Source of the DNA: Sphingomonas sp. H160509
GTDB lineage: Bacteria; Pseudomonadota; Alphaproteobacteria; Sphingomonadales; Sphingomonadaceae
DNA length: 64,000 nucleotides
Reading direction: 5' to 3'
Assembly (NCBI RefSeq): GCF_024124765.2
Contig: NZ_JAMXSR020000002.1
Coordinates: forward strand, 2,158,001-2,222,000
The first letter of the stretch is position 1. Each line of letters begins with the position of its first letter. The notes under the pieces were generated by a model. That model was given only the letters and a program-made list of their open reading frames with translations. It did not search any database and was not told the origin of the DNA. The translations under genes were made by a program, and so were the position numbers. Shown here one piece after another: positions 57,927-64,000 of the stretch.

Positions 57927-58901
57927 ATGCGTATCCCCCAGTCCCTTCCGAGCATGTCGCGTGCCTTTGCTGTCACGCTCATCGCAGCGCTTGCGCTCCC
58001 CATGGCCGGTTGTGCGGGTCGTTCCGCCAAGGGCGACTTGCCCTATGTCGCGCGCGACGTGGGAACGCTGTACTCGACCGCCAAGGCGCGCCTCGACCAG
58101 GGGCGCTACAAGGAGGCGGCGCAGCTGTTCGACGAGGTCGAGCGCCAGCATCCCTATTCGATCTGGGCGCGCCGCGCGCAGATCATGTCGGCGTTCAGCT
58201 ATTACCTCGCCAAGGACTACACCGCGTCGATCAGCTCGGCGCAGCGTTTCCTCGCGGTGCATCCGGGTAACCGCGACGCACCCTACGCCTATTACCTGAT
58301 CGCGCTCGGCTATTACGAGCAGATCACCGACGTGACGCGCGACCAAAAGATCACGCGCCAAGCGCTCGATTCGCTCGGCGAGCTGATGCGTCGCTATCCG
58401 AACACGCGTTACGCATCGGATGCACGGCTGAAGATCGATCTGGTCAACGACCATCTCGCCGGCAAGGAGATGGAGATCGGGCGGTTCTACGAAACGCGCG
58501 GCCAGTGGCTCGCAGCGAACGGCCGCTTCCGCACCGTGATCGACAAGTTCCAGCAGACCACGCACACGCCCGAGGCGCTGATGCGGCTGACCGAGACGTA
58601 TCTGCAGCTCGGCGTGCCGATCGAGGCCGAGAAGGCCGCCGCGGTGCTGGGCCGCAACTATCCAGGCACCGACTGGTACGATCACGCCTACAAGCTGATG
58701 CAGGACCATCCGGTGAAGCCGATCGCACCACTGGCACCGGGCGAGCCAGTCGTGCCGACGGGAACCGCAGGCACGCCGGGTACCGGGGCGCTGGAGCTTC
58801 CGAAGGCGAATGGCAACACCGGTGGTACGGGCGCGGGCAGTGTTTCCAGCCCCGCACCCGTCGGTCCGGGCAGCGCGACGCGGACCGGCCCCGGCAACTG
58901 A
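57927..58901 (+). CDS. bamD: outer membrane protein assembly factor BamD
   Basis: Predicted 324-residue lipoprotein of the BAM complex that inserts beta-barrels into the outer membrane. Lipobox ALPMAGC (Cys near residue 29), then tetratricopeptide-like repeats starting TLYSTAKARLDQGRYKEAAQ and FDEVERQHPYSIWARRAQIM, with ETRGQWLAANGRFRTVIDKF further on. The C-terminal 80 residues are Pro/Gly/Thr-rich and probably disordered. Intact frame; 80 bases upstream of recN. Confidence 0.92.
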   Translation: MRIPQSLPSMSRAFAVTLIAALALPMAGCAGRSAKGDLPYVARDVGTLYSTAKARLDQGRYKEAAQLFDEVERQHPYSIWARRAQIMSAFSYYLAKDYTASISSAQRFLAVHPGNRDAPYAYYLIALGYYEQITDVTRDQKITRQALDSLGELMRRYPNTRYASDARLKIDLVNDHLAGKEMEIGRFYETRGQWLAANGRFRTVIDKFQQTTHTPEALMRLTETYLQLGVPIEAEKAAAVLGRNYPGTDWYDHAYKLMQDHPVKPIAPLAPGEPVVPTGTAGTPGTGALELPKANGNTGGTGAGSVSSPAPVGPGSATRTGPGN

Positions 58902-58981
58902 TCGCAGAATACGCCATGAGAACCCGGGCGTGAGAACAATGGGGGATCAACTTCGCGTGCGGATCGTCTAAGACGCGCGGG

Positions 58982-60648
58982 ATGCTGACCGATCTTTCCA
59001 TTCGCGACGTGGTGCTCATCGAGGCGCTGGATCTGGGATTCGGCGAAGGGCTAGGCGTGCTGACCGGCGAGACCGGCGCGGGCAAGTCGATCCTGCTCGA
59101 CGCTCTAGGGCTGGCGCTGGGCGGGCGTGGCGACAGCGGGCTGGTGCGGCATGGCGCTGCTCAGGCTGTCGTGACCGCGACGTTCGATGCCCCTGCCCCC
59201 CGAATCGCCGCTCGCGATGTTGTTCGACGAGAACGGGCTGGAGATCGAGCACGGCGAGCCGTTGATCGTGAAGCGGATCGTCAAGGCGGACGGCGGCAGT
59301 CGCGGGTTCGTCAACGACCAGCCGGCGTCGGCGGGGCTGCTGCGCGAGATGGCGCCGCACCTGGTCGAGATCCACGGGCAGCATGACGAGCGCGGATTGC
59401 TGAATGCGCGCGGGCATCGGGCGCTGCTGGATATTTTCGGGCGGACCGAGCCTGGGGCTACCGGGAAGGCGTACGCTGCGTTTCGGGCGGCCGAAGCGGA
59501 GTTGGCGGCGGCTCGCGCGGATATCGAAACGGCGGCGCGGGATCGCGAGTGGCTGGAGCATACGGTTGCCGAACTGACCGCGCTGGCGCCTGTCGCGGGC
59601 GAGGAGGAGACGCTGGCGGATACGCGGCGGTCGATGCAGCGCGCGGAGAAGATCGCGGACGACCTGGCGGCGATCGACGATTTTCTCGAGGGCAAGGACG
59701 GCGGGATGGCGAAGCTTCGCCAGGCCGCGCGCGTGCTCGAGCGGATCGCGGAGGATCATGTCGCGCTGGGCAATGCGCTGGCGGCGGTCGATCGCGCGGT
59801 GATCGAGGCTTCGGTGGCGGAGGAGAGCCTGCGCGATGCTCGGGCGGAGATGGCGTATGATCCCCGCGCGCTGGAGGATGACGAGGCGCGGTTGTTCGAG
59901 CTTCGGGCGATGGCGCGCAAGCACCGCGTGCAGCCGGATGATTTGGCGGCGCTGGCGGACGAGATGCGCGCGCGGCTGGAACGGCTGGATGCGGGCGAGG
60001 GTGGGATCGCGAAGATCGAGGCACGCGTGGCGTCGGCTCTGGAAGGCATTCGATGCGGCGGCCGATGCTTTGACGAAGCGGCGGTTGGCGGCAGCGAAAC
60101 GCCTCGACGTGGCGGTTGCGGGTGAGTTGGCGCCGTTGAAGCTGGATGCGGCTCGGTTCCAGACCGTCGTTGCGCCGCTGGGTGAAGAGGGCTGGTCGGC
60201 GGCAGGCAAGGACCGCGTCGAGTTCGAGATCTCGACCAATCCCGGTGCGCCGTTCGCCGCGCTGACGAAGATCGCGTCGGGCGGCGAATTGTCGCGCTTC
60301 ATCCTCGCGCTGAAGGTCGCGCTGGCGGAAGAGGGCGGCGCGTCGACGATGGTGTTCGACGAGATCGACCGCGGCGTCGGCGGGGCGGTGGCGAGCGCGA
60401 TCGGCGAACGACTCGCGCGGCTGGCGCTGAGCACGCAGCTGCTGGTGGTGACGCACAGCCCGCAGGTTGCGGCGCGCGGGGCGAAGCATCTGTTGATCGC
60501 CAAGAGCAGCGACGGCACGGTCACGCGGACCGGCGTGCGCGCTTTGTCCGAGGACGAGCGGCGGGAGGAGATCGCACGGATGCTGTCCGGCGCGCAGATT
60601 ACCGATGAGGCGCGGGCTCAGGCGGAGCGGTTGCTCGAGCGCGCCTGA
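58982..60648 (+). CDS. recN: DNA repair protein RecN
   Basis: Predicted 554-residue SMC-like ATPase for double-strand-break repair. Walker A is GETGAGKSI, followed by HGQHDERGLLNARGH; a coiled-coil middle, then the ABC signature SGGELSRF, Walker B STMVFDEID and the switch LVVTHSPQVAA. Two extra bases: six C at 59196-59201 (APAPESPLAML) and GG at 60041-60042 (ASALKAFDAAADAL). With both removed the length is normal. ATG 58982 starts at LTDLSIRDVVLIE. Confidence 0.92.
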
Positions 60649-60686
60649 GGTTTACGGTTCTAGGCTCGACTTCGCGAAGCCAATAC

Positions 60687-60764
60687 CATTCCCCTGCGAG
60701 GCGGGGATCCAGGATACCACCCGCAGCGCCTGTAACCCTAGATTCCCGCGTTCGCGGGAGAACG
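60687..60764. repeat. B-type paired palindromic repeat, spaced form
   Basis: CATTCCCCTGCGAGGCGGGG and GATTCCCGCGTTCGCGGGAG are imperfect inverted arms with ATCCAGGATACCACCCGCAG spacer sequence. It lies between recN and the convergent hypothetical gene. Confidence 0.7.
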
Positions 60765-60783
60765 GTGCCGCGAAAGGCTAATC

Positions 60784-61128
60784 TCAGGGCATCGCCTGCC
60801 GCGGGTGACCCAAGTGAATCTTCAGCACTGGCACGACGATGTAATCGCCGCCGACTTTGCGCAGTCCGTGCAGCGCCCGACTACCGAACGCGCCGTCTTC
60901 GTGGATCACCGCACGGACCGGTGCCTGTTCGGTTTGGATCATGTCGTCGAGCCCGGCGGCACTGGCGTCCGAGCGCGGCCACAGCGATTGCTGAACGCGG
61001 TCGTCCGCGGACGAATCGTCGTTCCAGTCATAGCCGATCGCCGGGGGCGGCTCAGGGGAGACGTGAGTCTGCTGGGCGGCGGCGGGGGCAGCAAAGACTA
61101 TGGCGACGATCGTAACTGCTGTCTTCAT
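60784..61128 (-). CDS. exported hypothetical protein (114 aa)
   Basis: Predicted 114-residue periplasmic protein. Signal peptide ends AAPAAAQQ (about residue 18), then a Pro/Glu/Asp-rich segment and a C-terminal part GGDYIVVPVLKIHLGHPRQ. The conserved-looking text RALHGLRKVGGDYIVVP may mark a sphingomonad-specific family. Intact frame. Role unknown. Confidence 0.6.
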   Translation of the reverse strand: MKTAVTIVAIVFAAPAAAQQTHVSPEPPPAIGYDWNDDSSADDRVQQSLWPRSDASAAGLDDMIQTEQAPVRAVIHEDGAFGSRALHGLRKVGGDYIVVPVLKIHLGHPRQAMP

Positions 61129-61140
61129 CGCACCCCCGAT

Positions 61141-61245
61141 TCCACCCCGGCGAAGGCCGGGACCCAGTTGGCAAAGTTAGTTGGGGAACACGGTGCTCCC
61201 TTACAACGACCTTGCCAACTGGGCCCCGACCTTCGCCGGGGTGAT
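61141..61245. repeat. A-type paired palindromic repeat
   Basis: Arms TCCACCCCGGCGAAGGCCGG and CCGACCTTCGCCGGGGTGAT with CCCAGTTGG / CCAACTGGG tails. The only A element in the window without a B element beside it. Confidence 0.85.
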
Positions 61246-61253
61246 GGGCGAAT

Positions 61254-62225
61254 TCAGGACGCGCCGGTGCCGCCGTTCGCGCCGAAGAAGCTACCGGTGG
61301 TGTAGCTGTCGCTCGGGTCCGCCAGCGCAACGTAGAGACCCGCCAGTTCGGCCGGCTGGCCGGCGCGACCGAGGGGCGTATCCTGGCCGAACTCGCCCAT
61401 CTTGCCCGGCAATTGCCCGCCTGCGACCTGCAACGGCGTCCAGATCGGGCCCGGCCCTACCGCGTTGACGCGGATGCCCTGCTTGGCGAGTTGTTTCGCC
61501 AGCGCCTTGGTGAAGATCAGGATCGCGCCCTTGGTCGAGGCATAATCGAGCAACTCCTTTTCCGGGCTGACCGAGTTGACCGACGCGGTGTTGATGATCG
61601 AGGCGCCGGGCTTCATCAGCGGGATCGCCGCCTTGCAGAGGTGGAACATCGCGTAGACGTTGGTCTTCATGGTGCGATCGAACTGCTCGAAGCTGATCTC
61701 GGCGATCGAGTCCTTCGACTGCTGGTAGGCTGCATTGTTGACGAGGATATCGAGCCCGCCGAGTTCGCGATTGGCGCGCGCGATCAGGTCGTTGCAGAAT
61801 TTCGCATCGGTCAGGTCGCCGGGGATCAGGACGACTTTGCGCCCTTCCGCGCGGAGCAGCTTGGCGACATCCTGCGCGTCGGGTTCCTCGGTCGGGTAAT
61901 AGTTGATCGCGACGTCGGCGCCTTCGCGCGAGAACGCGATGACGGCGGCACGACCGATCCCCGAGTCGCCGCCGGTGACGAGTGCCTTGCGTCCCGCTAG
62001 GCGGCCCGAGCCGCGGTAGCTCGCCTCACCGCAATCCGGAACGGGGTGCATGTTGCGCTGGAGCGCGGGCCATTTCTGGCGCTGTTCGGGGAAAGGTTGC
62101 GAGGGATATTTGGTCTTCGGATCGGCGAGTGGCGCGGCACCTTGCGCGAAGGCGGGTGCGGCGGCGGCGGCGAGGCCGGTGACGGCGGCGCCCTTGAAGA
62201 GGTCTCGACGGCTGGTGTCTGTCAT
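61254..62225 (-). CDS. SDR family oxidoreductase with Tat signal (YghA-like)
   Basis: Predicted 323-residue short-chain dehydrogenase exported by the Tat system: SRRDLFKGAAVTGLAAAAAP at the N terminus. After a Pro/Gln-rich segment the Rossmann motif TGGDSGIGRAAVI, NNAAYQQ, catalytic Ser in NTASVNS and YxxxK in YASTKGA follow. This long-N-terminus SDR group is often stress-induced. AGGA lies before ATGs at 62231 and 62225; the second puts the twin Arg at residues 6-7 and is preferred. Confidence 0.85.
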   Translation of the reverse strand: MTDTSRRDLFKGAAVTGLAAAAAPAFAQGAAPLADPKTKYPSQPFPEQRQKWPALQRNMHPVPDCGEASYRGSGRLAGRKALVTGGDSGIGRAAVIAFSREGADVAINYYPTEEPDAQDVAKLLRAEGRKVVLIPGDLTDAKFCNDLIARANRELGGLDILVNNAAYQQSKDSIAEISFEQFDRTMKTNVYAMFHLCKAAIPLMKPGASIINTASVNSVSPEKELLDYASTKGAILIFTKALAKQLAKQGIRVNAVGPGPIWTPLQVAGGQLPGKMGEFGQDTPLGRAGQPAELAGLYVALADPSDSYTTGSFFGANGGTGAS

Positions 62226-62328
62226 GATCATGTTTTCCTGAAAATGCCTTGGGATGTCAGCGCGCAACTCGGGCGAATGTTCACGCCATGTTGATCGAGG
62301 TCTTGTCGAAATATGCCCCCTCCCCTAA

Positions 62329-64000
<1,672 letters not shown>

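Noticed and set aside
58893..58981. SOS box upstream of recN
   Set aside because: Two GAAC words occur (around 58919-58937) but about 10 bases apart, not the GAAC-N7-GAAC spacing used by alphaproteobacterial LexA.

Overview
The window looks like chromosomal DNA of a sphingomonad (Alphaproteobacteria, Sphingomonadaceae, probably Sphingomonas). The evidence is very high G+C, sphingomonad gene orders (lepB-rnc-era, yajC-secD-secF-Mth938, bamD-recN-ligA), two large TonB-dependent receptors, an isolated GTA-type lysis pair, and many short palindromic repeats between genes. Identifications come from reading translated sequence and recognising families; no database search was run.

Layout. 1-560: tail of an M24 peptidase, a 45-residue basic protein and tRNA-Thr(GGT). 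560-7660: a catabolic-looking block (Gfo/Idh/MocA dehydrogenase, aldo/keto reductase, flavin monooxygenase, MFS transporter, TonB receptor). 7790-11600: DUF2721 and DUF4345 membrane proteins, a metallo-hydrolase, a VOC protein and ferredoxin-NADP reductase. 11870-21300: uvrB, PRC-barrel protein, lipoproteins, a compact RNA-like locus with an 18-codon ORF, DUF2501, class I fumarase, sirtuin. 21535-28700: era, rnc, lepB, pgi, glutathione reductase, enoyl-CoA hydratase. 29028-33500: Oar-like TonB receptor plus glycoamylase-family enzyme. 33560-40910: thiolase, SDR, bactofilin, branched-chain 2-oxoacid dehydrogenase E2/E1b/E1a, FAH-family hydrolase. 41060-47150: Crp/Fnr regulator, DEAD-box helicase, nitroreductase, hslU, hslV. 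47465-48324: GTA-type holin and GH108 endolysin. 48859-55317: malic enzyme, tRNA-Pro(GGG), yajC-secD-secF operon. 55456-64000: glycosyltransferase, phosphomannose isomerase, bamD, recN, a Tat-type SDR and the start of ligA.

A dominant property is the number of single-base frame breaks. I count 32 places where a well-conserved product (or, once, a tRNA) needs one base removed, or in one case added, to read normally. Thirty-one are one base too many, mostly in G or C runs; after correction every gene length is a multiple of three. This is best explained by consensus errors in the assembly, so I annotate those genes as single full-length CDSs and give the break positions.

The other dominant property is the intergenic repeats. 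Two palindromic modules, here called A (arms ending in a GGCCCAGTTGG-like tail) and B (core CCCCGCGAAGGCGGGG), recur throughout and sit side by side at six loci. A third, CT-rich family separates hslV from hslU and also lies inside the E2 gene of the 2-oxoacid dehydrogenase, where it brings an in-frame stop. The most unusual single locus is 15325-15548: a 14-base perfect match to the anti-Shine-Dalgarno end of 16S rRNA, an 18-codon ORF, several hairpins and a strong intrinsic terminator.
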